Origin: Ostreibacterium oceani
Lineage (GTDB): Bacteria > Pseudomonadota > Gammaproteobacteria > Cardiobacteriales > Ostreibacteriaceae
DNA: 64,000 nt
Assembly: GCF_009362845.1 (NCBI RefSeq)
Contig: NZ_WHNW01000002.1
Span: 248,001 to 312,000, forward strand
Reading direction: 5' to 3'
Shown here piece after piece: positions 34,431-42,226 of this stretch (the first letter of the stretch is position 1; every line of letters starts with the position of its first letter). The notes under the pieces were generated by a model that had not been told where the DNA came from, searched no databases, and worked only from the letters and a program-made list of their open reading frames with translations. A program made the position numbers and the translations under genes.

Positions 34431-34853
34431 CTACAGTCTGGTTTTTTCTTTTTTTTCTTCGATTTCTTTGCAATCGATACACAGCTCAGCCGTCGGTCGA
34501 GCTTCTAGGCGTTTGATGCCAATATCAACACCACATTTTTCGCAATACCCAAAATCACCGGTAACAATGCGCTCCAATGCAGCATCGATTTTGTAAATCA
34601 ATTTTCGCTCACGGTCACGCGAACGCAGCGTCAACGAAAACTCTTCTTCTTGTGAAGCTCGATCAGCGATATCTGCCAATTTTGATGTGTCTGACTGTAG
34701 ATGCACTTTCGTATCTGATGCGTGATCTAAGATGCTTTCTTTCATCGACAATAACAGCTGTTTAAAATGCGCCAGCTGGCGAGCATTCATATACGCTTCA
34801 TTTTTTTCTAATTGATAGCTAGCGTTTTTTAGTTCGTGTTGCAGTAATTCCAT
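34431..34853 (-). CDS. dksA: RNA polymerase-binding transcription factor DksA
   Basis: DksA binds the RNA polymerase secondary channel and, with ppGpp, controls rRNA and amino-acid promoters. The 140-residue product has the coiled coil (FKQLLLSMKESILDHASDTK), DIADRASQEEEFSLTLRSRD with the acidic tip, and the zinc finger CEKCGVD followed by CIDCKEIEEKKEK. The ATG at 34853 has an excellent ribosome binding site (GGGAGGT, 5 bp away); an in-frame start at 34916 gives a Cys-rich, non-family extension and is rejected. The N-terminus is shorter than in E. coli (151 residues). Confidence 0.95.
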   Translation of the reverse strand: MELLQHELKNASYQLEKNEAYMNARQLAHFKQLLLSMKESILDHASDTKVHLQSDTSKLADIADRASQEEEFSLTLRSRDRERKLIYKIDAALERIVTGDFGYCEKCGVDIGIKRLEARPTAELCIDCKEIEEKKEKTRL

Positions 34854-35201
34854 TTGGCACCTCCCACATAGTGGGTCATCGCGGTTAAAAAAGCACAATA
34901 TAACGGTTTTTTGCACATTTGACTAACGTTTTTTTGTTACATTATTATGACATCGCTTGTCAAGCCTTTTCCGCCTTACCCTGATGCGGTTTAACCATAT
35001 TTTTCCTTAACTCGCCACCCCATAGACAACCCATAAGCACCCTATAAACACCCTGCAAGCAGCAAAAACAATGAAAAATAAGCCCCTAGCGAAAACCCAA
35101 GCGAGAAGAAAACCAAGGAAAACTAGCACGTGTTTTAAAAAAGGTGTGTTAAAATAGCGCTTCATAAAATGGCATAAAACCCAAGTAGGGTTAAAACTAA
35201 A
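34854..35201. other. Divergent dksA / lytic transglycosylase intergenic region
   Basis: The 348-bp gap has no gene that I can support. On the minus strand a possible dksA promoter is visible (see separate entry). On the plus strand a TAAAAT at about 35150 could be a -10 for the transglycosylase gene, without a convincing -35. A-rich, loosely repetitive sequence (ACCCTATAAACACCCTGCAAGC) fills the centre. Confidence 0.5.
34936..34963 (-). promoter_or_regulatory. Predicted dksA promoter
   Basis: On the minus strand TTGACA (34963-34958) is followed after 16 bp by TGTAAC (34941-34936), which matches the sigma-70 -10 consensus at four of six positions. It lies 83 bp before the dksA start codon. 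The prediction rests on consensus only. Confidence 0.4.
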
Positions 35202-36104
35202 ATGGAAAATAACACAATTACAATAAAACGATTTAACAGAAACGTCATCTTCGCTGCCTTTATCACTGTCTTATCCGCACTGATGCTTCCTTCGTTAGCC
35301 CGCGCGGATATGGTTAAGTGTGTTGTTAAAAAACACCCCGAAGTGGTGACCAATTACTTTGATTCGGGCGATACCAAACAAAGAGAAAAATGCCTCACCA
35401 CGCCTGAAGTCATCATCACGGCAACAGGCGAAAAAATAAAAACCCAATACAAAGCCCCTACTGGCAATGCCTATAACACCAATGCGACCAAAGCCGAGTT
35501 TGAGCCAGTCGCCGCCAAAGATGTCAAACCCATGGGCTGCAGCGGCTCTGGTGGCACGGTCAAAGTCAACGGCAGAGTCTTTCACCTCGATCCCGCCGCG
35601 TTATGCGAAAAATACGGCGCAGGTGGCAAAGGCTCTATCAGCAAAGGCTATGCCGCTAGTCACGTCAAACTCAATGGCGTTGATGCCAATTTCCGCAAAA
35701 AAATTTCCGCCTACGTTAACAAAATGGCACGCAAGCACAACATGGAGCCCGAATTTATTCATGCCGTTATTTCAGCTGAATCCGCCTACAAACCCAACGC
35801 AACCTCGCATGCTGGCGCCATGGGTTTAATGCAACTGATGCCGTTTACCGCAGAACGTTTTGGTGTCAAAAATGCCTATGACCCTTATCAAAACGTTGAA
35901 GCTGGTGTTAAATATCTACGCATTCTTTATGATGAATTTGGCACGCTTGAACTTGCCGCCGCTGGTTATAACGCAGGCGAAGGCTCTGTGCGCAAATACA
36001 ATCGCAGCATACCACCATTTAAAGAAACACAAGCCTATGTCCCAAAAGTCATGGCCTTTTACAGAAAATACAAACAGAATCGAACACTGATTGCACTTAA
36101 TTAA
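35202..36104 (+). CDS. Periplasmic lytic transglycosylase, SLT domain
   Basis: The 300-residue product has a signal peptide (IFAAFITVLSALMLPSLARA) and a Cys-containing N-terminal domain (MVKCVVKKHPE, REKCLTTPEV), similar in layout to DUF4124-type proteins. Residues about 165-295 form the SLT catalytic domain: PEFIHAVISAESAYKPNATS with the catalytic Glu, GAMGLMQLMPFTAERFGV, and LELAAAGYNAGEGSVRKYN. It would cleave the MurNAc-GlcNAc bond of murein and form 1,6-anhydro-MurNAc, the kind of product that AmpD (7572) later processes. It is a relative of the MltC/Slt family and not Slt70 itself. Confidence 0.9.
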   Translation: MENNTITIKRFNRNVIFAAFITVLSALMLPSLARADMVKCVVKKHPEVVTNYFDSGDTKQREKCLTTPEVIITATGEKIKTQYKAPTGNAYNTNATKAEFEPVAAKDVKPMGCSGSGGTVKVNGRVFHLDPAALCEKYGAGGKGSISKGYAASHVKLNGVDANFRKKISAYVNKMARKHNMEPEFIHAVISAESAYKPNATSHAGAMGLMQLMPFTAERFGVKNAYDPYQNVEAGVKYLRILYDEFGTLELAAAGYNAGEGSVRKYNRSIPPFKETQAYVPKVMAFYRKYKQNRTLIALN

Positions 36105-36206
36105 ACTTATCATTAAATGACGCCATCACGCCTCGATATCCGTATTCATCCTAAGTTAAAAACAAGCAAAAGATAAACCATAACCCAATTATTCACTGAG
36201 TCTACT

Positions 36207-38069
36207 ATGATGAAACTTATCAGACACGCTGTATTTTCGATGGGCTTAATCATGAGCCCATTTTTTTCGCAAGCAAGCGAGTTCGAGGTCAATAATTACC
36301 TTAGCGCCAAAGCTGCGATTGCTGCTGGCGCAGATATCCGTGCAATTGAATCACTGACCGCCCACCCCCTTTACCCTTATTTAGCGGCGGATTTTTACCG
36401 CCAAAATTTAACGCGAGATGCTGATATCACCGCGCTATTTACAACGCATTTTGATGCGCCACCTGTACGTCGATTACACGACACATGGATACTGCGCCAA
36501 TTTGATTTAGGCAACTTTGATACGATCGTTAAGCACTACTACGACACGGGCGACCAAGCTGCCAACTGTGCCTATCGAAGTGCATTGCACCAGCTAGGCA
36601 ACCACAAAGACGCGCTCGTCGATATCGATAAAATCTGGTTATCACCGCGTTCCATTTCTCACTATTGCGACACCATTTTTGGTGCTTGGGAACAGACGAA
36701 TCAGCCTGATTATATTTTAAAACGCGCACGATTAGCCTACCACGAAGGCAATACGGCGTTTGCGCAAACCATGGCCGACAAACTTCCAGAGCAAGCTCCT
36801 ATTTTTTCTCGATTTATTGGTTTTTTAAATGCGCCAACAACGCTACTTAATTATACGCCCGAGCAGCTAACAGCGACGCCACTACACCGCGATTTATTGC
36901 CTAGCGCACTAGAAAAGCTCGTCAGAATTGATTCGGTCAAATACACCCCGTTTGCGACACAGTTTGCCACACAGTTCAGCGACAATAATAACTACCAAGC
37001 TATGCTGAGTAAACTCACTCTATTTTTGGTCAATCGCCATAATTCGCAAGCACTAACCACCTACGCACTAATGACGCAGCCAGATGAAGACGCCACCGAA
37101 GCGATTACGCGTTATCTTGTCATTAATCGCCAGTGGGACAAGCTGCGTCAACTCACCGAAAATTCACCCAAAACTAACTTAGTTAATTATTGGCGCGGAC
37201 GTGCTTTTGCAGCACTAGGCGATGATAAAAACGCCAAAGCCCACTACCAACTCATTGCCAATAAACGAGATTATTACAGCTTTCTCGCTGCGGACAAACT
37301 CAATCAACCTTACGAATTTAACCACGAACCAATCAAACCCGTTGCTGAATTACAAACAGATCTCAGCCGCAACCAGTCGTTGATTCGCGCCAAAGCATTT
37401 ACCGAAAACGGCGACCACACTAACGCTACGCGCGAAATCCTAGACATCGCAAGCAAGCTCGCGCCACCTATGGCGAGACAGCTCGCGTACTGGCTTAATC
37501 AACACAGCTATCACCACGAAGCAATTATTGTGCTTGGCCGCATGCGCGATTGGAACGACACCGACGTTAGATTTCCCAGACCTTACGACTCGTTAGTCGA
37601 TGCAGCATCGCAACTCACAGGCGTAGATGCCAACTGGATTTACGCTATCATTCGCCAAGAATCATCAATGAACCCACGTGCCGTTTCCAGCGCTCAAGCA
37701 CAAGGGTTAATGCAGCTCATCCCAGGCACTGCCAGACAAATGGCCACTGCCTATAACATCACGCTTAATTCACAAGATATTTTCAACCCGAGCATCAATA
37801 CACAGCTTGGTGCGGCTTACCTAAAAAGCATGCATAATCGATTTAATCATCTCGTCCTTGCAACCGCGGCCTATAATGCGGGTCCTGCCAGAGTGGAGCA
37901 ATGGGTTAGCTTTGACACCAGCGATATAACCATCTGGATAGAAGCCATTCCGTTTAACGAAACCCGCAAATATGTCAAACGCGTCTTAGAGTACAAACAA
38001 ACCTACGCGCAATTGCGACAAACCACCTTACCCAGCGTAAGCGAACTCATCAACTTAAGCGCTAATTAA
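36207..38069 (+). CDS. slt: Soluble lytic murein transglycosylase (Slt70-like)
   Basis: The 620-residue product has a signal peptide (GLIMSPFFSQASE), a long alpha-superhelical region (residues about 30-430) and a C-terminal SLT domain with YAIIRQESSMNPRAVSSAQA (catalytic Glu), QGLMQLIPGTARQMA, and LGAAYLKSMHNRF, then AAYNAGPARVEQWV. E. coli Slt70 (645 residues with signal) has the same layout. It follows the smaller transglycosylase by 102 bp on the same strand; the two could be co-transcribed. A 15-bp duplication at 36951-36980 gives FATQFATQF in the superhelix. Confidence 0.93.
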   Translation: MMKLIRHAVFSMGLIMSPFFSQASEFEVNNYLSAKAAIAAGADIRAIESLTAHPLYPYLAADFYRQNLTRDADITALFTTHFDAPPVRRLHDTWILRQFDLGNFDTIVKHYYDTGDQAANCAYRSALHQLGNHKDALVDIDKIWLSPRSISHYCDTIFGAWEQTNQPDYILKRARLAYHEGNTAFAQTMADKLPEQAPIFSRFIGFLNAPTTLLNYTPEQLTATPLHRDLLPSALEKLVRIDSVKYTPFATQFATQFSDNNNYQAMLSKLTLFLVNRHNSQALTTYALMTQPDEDATEAITRYLVINRQWDKLRQLTENSPKTNLVNYWRGRAFAALGDDKNAKAHYQLIANKRDYYSFLAADKLNQPYEFNHEPIKPVAELQTDLSRNQSLIRAKAFTENGDHTNATREILDIASKLAPPMARQLAYWLNQHSYHHEAIIVLGRMRDWNDTDVRFPRPYDSLVDAASQLTGVDANWIYAIIRQESSMNPRAVSSAQAQGLMQLIPGTARQMATAYNITLNSQDIFNPSINTQLGAAYLKSMHNRFNHLVLATAAYNAGPARVEQWVSFDTSDITIWIEAIPFNETRKYVKRVLEYKQTYAQLRQTTLPSVSELINLSAN

Positions 38070-38153
38070 CGCCTTGATTGAATGATGTTTTTTTCTATTT
38101 TACCCCGCTAACCAATTGAACTAACTTTGAACTAACAATTAAAGGATTTAATC

Positions 38154-39707
38154 ATGCTAACTCAACACCCTGTTTTGTCAACTGTTTTATCACGCCGCTC
38201 TCTACGCCACCCACTGCTTGCTTTTTTACTGTTATTATGCGGATTAGCGACTAGCATCAGCCGCGCTGATTTTATTGCCGCTGTTATTCCTGGCAGTTTT
38301 GTAGATTATTCCGCAGCCTACCTCGTTATCTCTGGCGAAGCAGGCACAGCAGGAACCATCACCAATAATGCAGGTTTTAACTTGCCTTTTACCATCGGCG
38401 CAACACAGCTCATTGAAATCCCCATTCCGCAAACTGCATTTGTTGGCAACCCTGACGTGCTGGGGTCTGTTGTTCAAGAAGCCCTATTCATAAACGCTGA
38501 CAAACCAATCGGTGGTTATATCCTAAGAACAGATGATTTATCATCCCGACCCGCTCCACCCCCTTTGGCGACAGACAGACACTTTTCATCAGAAGTGATG
38601 CCGCTATTAAACACCAATCAACTAGGTACTCGGTACCGTGTCCTACAATCGACTCGCGCCAGCGGACCTGCCTTTCGGGCTGATTTCGTTGACCGAAGTA
38701 TCGCCATTGTCGCGACCCAAGACAACACCAGCGTCACCTACACACCAAACGAAGATTTAATCACCCCAGCAACTCTTGCTGGCACACCAGTTACCACCAC
38801 ACTAAACGCTGGGGAATCGATTGTATACAGCAGTGAAAATACCCCAGCAGCTATTATCGATAGCAGCGGCGGACTGGTTGAGTCTAGCAAACCAATAGCC
38901 GTATTTACTTACATTAGTCGAGGTTTTGCACCTCAAATTAATGCCGTGCCTCTCCCTATTTTGGGGCGTAGCTTGCTAGGCATGCAATTACCGCCAAGCA
39001 GTTCTTTTGGTACGGAATTTGTCTTTGCAAAAACGCCATATAGCAATGATAACACTGACCCTAGCACAGGAGATGACATTATTCACGTGGTTGCCGACCT
39101 AGACAACACTGAAATTCGAGTTAATGGCACCCTAATTACGACAATCAATGCAGGCGAAAGCTTTAGCATCAACGGTGCTGACGGCGTAGAAAGTGCAGTA
39201 ATTGAAACCTCCAATCCTGTGTTGGCTGCGCAGTATGTTCGTTCGCAAGGTAGTGATAATTTTCCTGGTCCCGCTGTCACATATTTACCACCTGTTACCC
39301 AAACCGCTAGTCGCTACTTATTTAACAAACAAATCAACGCCACGGCTATTTACACCGAAGAATACCTCAATATTGCGATTCCAACCGCCGCACTAGCCAG
39401 CTTGGCAATCGACGGAACAACGGTTGACACGTCTAGTTTTATGCCTATTGGCACGACAGGCTACAGTGCGGGCAATATTCTCATACCGAGTGATGTCGGC
39501 GAGATTACTGCCAGCCAAAGATTCACCGCAACCATTGTGGGTTACGGCAATAATTCGCCTTATTATGGCAATTACTTATCTTTACCAGTCGGCCTATCAT
39601 CACCTACAAGCAAAATTCCTGCCTTGACGCCGTGGTTTTTATCCCTTATCGTTTTATTGCTTGGCAGTATGGCCGTGCTTTATCGTCGCAAAACCCAATT
39701 CTACTAG
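38154..39707 (+). CDS. Surface protein with IgGFc-binding-like domain and IPTL-like sorting signal
   Basis: The 517-residue product has a signal peptide (LLAFLLLLCGLATSISRA) and a large beta-rich domain. Its pattern (AYLVISGEAGTAGTI, NADKPIGGYILRTDD, IAIVATQDNTSVTYTPN, GESIVYSSENTPAAIIDSS, SSKPIAVFTYISR, GDDIIHVVADLDNTEIRVNG) resembles the IgGFc-binding N-terminal domain found in bacterial and animal adhesins. The C-terminus is IPALTPWFLSLIVLLLGSM followed by YRRKTQFY: an IPTLxxW-like motif, a membrane helix and a basic tail. Such signals direct exosortase-type processing. AAAGGA lies 7 bp before the ATG. The assignment of the main domain is from pattern recall and less sure than the sorting signal. 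Confidence 0.75.
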   Translation: MLTQHPVLSTVLSRRSLRHPLLAFLLLLCGLATSISRADFIAAVIPGSFVDYSAAYLVISGEAGTAGTITNNAGFNLPFTIGATQLIEIPIPQTAFVGNPDVLGSVVQEALFINADKPIGGYILRTDDLSSRPAPPPLATDRHFSSEVMPLLNTNQLGTRYRVLQSTRASGPAFRADFVDRSIAIVATQDNTSVTYTPNEDLITPATLAGTPVTTTLNAGESIVYSSENTPAAIIDSSGGLVESSKPIAVFTYISRGFAPQINAVPLPILGRSLLGMQLPPSSSFGTEFVFAKTPYSNDNTDPSTGDDIIHVVADLDNTEIRVNGTLITTINAGESFSINGADGVESAVIETSNPVLAAQYVRSQGSDNFPGPAVTYLPPVTQTASRYLFNKQINATAIYTEEYLNIAIPTAALASLAIDGTTVDTSSFMPIGTTGYSAGNILIPSDVGEITASQRFTATIVGYGNNSPYYGNYLSLPVGLSSPTSKIPALTPWFLSLIVLLLGSMAVLYRRKTQFY

Positions 39708-39719
39708 AACCCATCTATC

Positions 39720-40403
39720 ATGACGCATAAAATCGTGTGTGTCGGGCGCAACTACGCTGACCACGCCAGCGAACTAGGGAATGCGATTCCTAGTTCGCCT
39801 GTATTATTTATGAAGCCATGGGACAATTTGGCTGACCTCACTAAGCCCATACAGATCCCAACACACTTAGGCGGAGTCCATCATGAACTGGAAATTATCG
39901 TTGAAATTGGCCAACCGCTCAAAGCACCTAGCAAAGAACAAGCCAGACAAGCGATTCGCCGCATCGGATTAGGGCTAGACTTAACCTTACGCGACATCCA
40001 GAATGAACTAAAAAACAAGAGACTGCCTTGGGAACGCGCCAAATGCTTTATCGGTTCATGCCCAATTGCTTGGGCAACCATTGATACCACATTAATCGAT
40101 TTAAATCACCTGAGCCTTCGATTTTTCAAAAACCGTACTCAACAACAATCTGGCAACAGCGCACAAATGCTGTTTTCTATTGTCGATTTAATTAGGGATA
40201 TCAGCCGCCAATTTACCCTGCAAATGGGCGATATCATCATGACAGGGACGCCTGCGGGTGTTAGCACCCTTTCTCAAGGTGACCAATTGCGATGTGAGCT
40301 TTGCTACCACCCAACAACTAACACAACAACGCACACAACAAGGCACACAGCAACTAGTCAAACGCTATTGACTATCGATACAACCGTTGTCAGCCTTACT
40401 TAA
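39720..40403 (+). CDS. Fumarylacetoacetate hydrolase (FAH) family protein
   Basis: The 227-residue product carries the FAH core: VCVGRNYADHASELGN at the start, SPVLFMKPWDNL, HHELEIIVEIG with two metal-binding Glu, LGLDLTLRDIQNELKNK with the metal-binding Asp, and IIMTGTPAGVSTLSQGDQL. This fits the acylpyruvate hydrolase/YcgM-like group; the exact substrate cannot be told. It starts 12 bp after the surface-protein stop codon with no ribosome binding site of note. The last 25 residues are Thr/His-rich (TTNTTTHTTRHTATSQT), another low-complexity duplication. Confidence 0.88.
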   Translation: MTHKIVCVGRNYADHASELGNAIPSSPVLFMKPWDNLADLTKPIQIPTHLGGVHHELEIIVEIGQPLKAPSKEQARQAIRRIGLGLDLTLRDIQNELKNKRLPWERAKCFIGSCPIAWATIDTTLIDLNHLSLRFFKNRTQQQSGNSAQMLFSIVDLIRDISRQFTLQMGDIIMTGTPAGVSTLSQGDQLRCELCYHPTTNTTTHTTRHTATSQTLLTIDTTVVSLT

Positions 40404-40539
40404 AGCATCTATTTTTTTAGCATCCTTTTCTGATTGCCCACCCACTCATTGTTCATCCACTTGAGCAACCCAAATTAACACTCAACTCACCCAAACCACT
40501 CCACTGCCGTTAGGTTATTGAGCATCAGCGCGTTCGGCA

Positions 40540-41370
40540 TTAGCGTTCGGCATTAGCGCTCAGCATTAAACCATATTGCGCAATTAATTGCATCACGTTC
40601 TCCGAAGAGATACCGCTGTGCGCTAAAAAGTGGGGATTAATTAACGATTGTCGACGCCCATACTGTAGCGGTTGCGCTGTTTTAAAGTCAAGCACTTCAC
40701 CGCCGACCGCCTCCAGTATACAATGCCCCGCTGCGCTGTCCCATTCACTGGTATCCCACATTTTGGGATAAATCGCGGCACGCCCTGTCACCAAATCGAT
40801 AAATTTCAGTGCGCTACCACGGCGATAGCAATCATAATCACCAAGGACACTCAACAACTGCCGCATCTTATCACTGGGGTTATCCGCGCTAATCGCGACC
40901 CGAAACGGCGCAGTGGGCGCGCTCTGTTTCAGCGAAACCACGCCAGCTTGATCACATTGCAAAACACCGCGTGAGCTATCGGCAAGCCAAGCACGCTGCG
41001 CTACTGGCGAATAAATCAAACCAAACACAGGGCGATGGTGATAAATCAGCGCAATACAAATACAAAAATCATCGGTTTGATTAATGAATCCTTTGGTCCC
41101 GTCTATCGGGTCTATCAGCCAATAAACAGGCCAGTCTAGCCATGCATTACTTGCGGGTAAATTTTCTTCGCTGAGCACAGGATAATTGGCAATTTCAGCC
41201 AACCCTGCCTCGAGACACTGACTAGATTCCATGTCGGCAATCGTGACGGGGGAGCCGTCGCTTTTATGCGTAATATTAAGCGAAGACTGGTAGTAACGCA
41301 TGACACATTGCGCTGCTTTTCCCACCAACCCCAGCGTTTGCTCAACCTGCTTGTCATTCAAAATAATCAT
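40540..41370 (-). CDS. cysQ: 3'(2'),5'-bisphosphate nucleotidase CysQ
   Basis: CysQ hydrolyses 3'-phosphoadenosine 5'-phosphate and belongs to the inositol monophosphatase fold. Seen here are SDGSPVTIADMESSQCLEAG, PVLSEENLP, the metal site WLIDPIDGTKGFINQTDDF and WDTSEWDSAAGHCILEAVGG. With the ATG at 41370 the length is 276 residues and the start aligns with the family; a GTG at 41397 is also in frame. A TATAAT (on the minus strand) ends 6 bp before that ATG, which leaves almost no room for a leader. A CysQ-type role is likely, though related phosphatases act on inositol phosphates. Confidence 0.9.
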   Translation of the reverse strand: MIILNDKQVEQTLGLVGKAAQCVMRYYQSSLNITHKSDGSPVTIADMESSQCLEAGLAEIANYPVLSEENLPASNAWLDWPVYWLIDPIDGTKGFINQTDDFCICIALIYHHRPVFGLIYSPVAQRAWLADSSRGVLQCDQAGVVSLKQSAPTAPFRVAISADNPSDKMRQLLSVLGDYDCYRRGSALKFIDLVTGRAAIYPKMWDTSEWDSAAGHCILEAVGGEVLDFKTAQPLQYGRRQSLINPHFLAHSGISSENVMQLIAQYGLMLSANAER

Positions 41371-41626
41371 ACCACTATTATAGCGAAATCTCGGCACTGA
41401 TTGTCAGAATAACTGGCCTTTTCCTCGGTTTTTTAACACGGTACTTTGGGTTGTGCTTTGGGTTGCGTTTTGAGCTGAATTTTTAATCTAATTTTGAATC
41501 CAATTTCTAGCCAATTTTGCAACCTGCCTTGTTGTTTTTGTGATCTTGTTCCTATCATTTATTTAACTTTAACTTATCGTAATTACAGTATATACTGTAA
41601 TTACGATAATCTTAGTAGGAAAAGCC
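41371..41626. other. Divergent cysQ / gbsR-like intergenic region
   Basis: The 256 bp hold a near-consensus -10 element for cysQ on the minus strand and the palindromic operator of the plus-strand regulator gene. Between them lies sequence with short repeats such as TTTGGGTTGTGCTTTGGGTT (around 41445) and further TTTTGAATC/AATTTT units. No gene is seen. Confidence 0.6.
41574..41609 (+). promoter_or_regulatory. Perfect 36-bp palindrome: likely operator of the GbsR-type regulator and cydAB
   Basis: Left arm TTATCGTAATTACAGTAT and its exact reverse complement follow each other with no spacer. The site ends 17 bp before the regulator ATG at 41627. A possible promoter overlaps it: TTTAAC (41568-41573), 17 bp, TATACT (41591-41596). 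Binding of a dimeric winged-helix protein here would block that promoter, so autoregulation of the whole gbsR-cydA-cydB unit is the simplest reading. The nested core TTACAGTATATACTGTAA could be the basic recognition unit. Confidence 0.8.
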
Positions 41627-42223
41627 ATGAATTTACCACCGCTCATACAAAATTTTGTCATTCATTTCGGTGAAATGGGTTCACGCTGGGGCATCAATCG
41701 CACTGTCGGACAAATTTACGCCCTGCTGTATCTATCGGATCAGCCAATGCACGCTGATGAAATTGTCGAGCAGCTGGGGTTTTCTCGCTCTAATGTCGCT
41801 ATGAGCTTAAAAGAGCTCATGGGCATGAATCTTGTTTTACGCCAACATCTACCTGAAGACCGCAAAGACTACTACGCCACGCATGATGATGTTTGGGATA
41901 TTGTCCGTAATTTACTGGAAGAGCGCCGCAAACGAGAAATTGATCCTACATTGACCATGCTTCGTTCTGTGATTATGGAAACGCCCGCCAGCGAAACCGA
42001 AAAACAGGCACAAGAAAAAATGAAAGCCATGCACGATATGATCGAAATGCTGACAGATTGGCATGCAGAAATGCAAAAAATGGAAACAGAAAAACTCATT
42101 AATCTGTTAAAAATGGGCGCTAAAATCTATCAGGTTTACCTCCTCAAAGACAAAGTAAACCCTTTTGCTAAAAAGAAAGATAAAGCGGTCATCGAAACAC
42201 CCCCTAACAACCCATCGGAGTAA
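41627..42223 (+). CDS. GbsR/MarR-family transcriptional regulator
   Basis: The 198-residue product has the GbsR-type winged helix: GSRWGINRTVGQIYALLYLS, HADEIVEQLGFSRSNVAMSL (recognition helix) and LKELMGMNLVLRQHLPEDRK (wing). A long helical C-terminal part (residues about 95-175) should form the dimer interface. AGTAGGA lies 8 bp before the ATG. The gene ends 3 bp before cydA, so it should control cytochrome bd expression from the palindrome just upstream. The signal sensed is not visible; no Cys cluster, heme motif or other sensor domain was found. Confidence 0.9.
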   Translation: MNLPPLIQNFVIHFGEMGSRWGINRTVGQIYALLYLSDQPMHADEIVEQLGFSRSNVAMSLKELMGMNLVLRQHLPEDRKDYYATHDDVWDIVRNLLEERRKREIDPTLTMLRSVIMETPASETEKQAQEKMKAMHDMIEMLTDWHAEMQKMETEKLINLLKMGAKIYQVYLLKDKVNPFAKKKDKAVIETPPNNPSE

Positions 42224-42226
42224 ACC

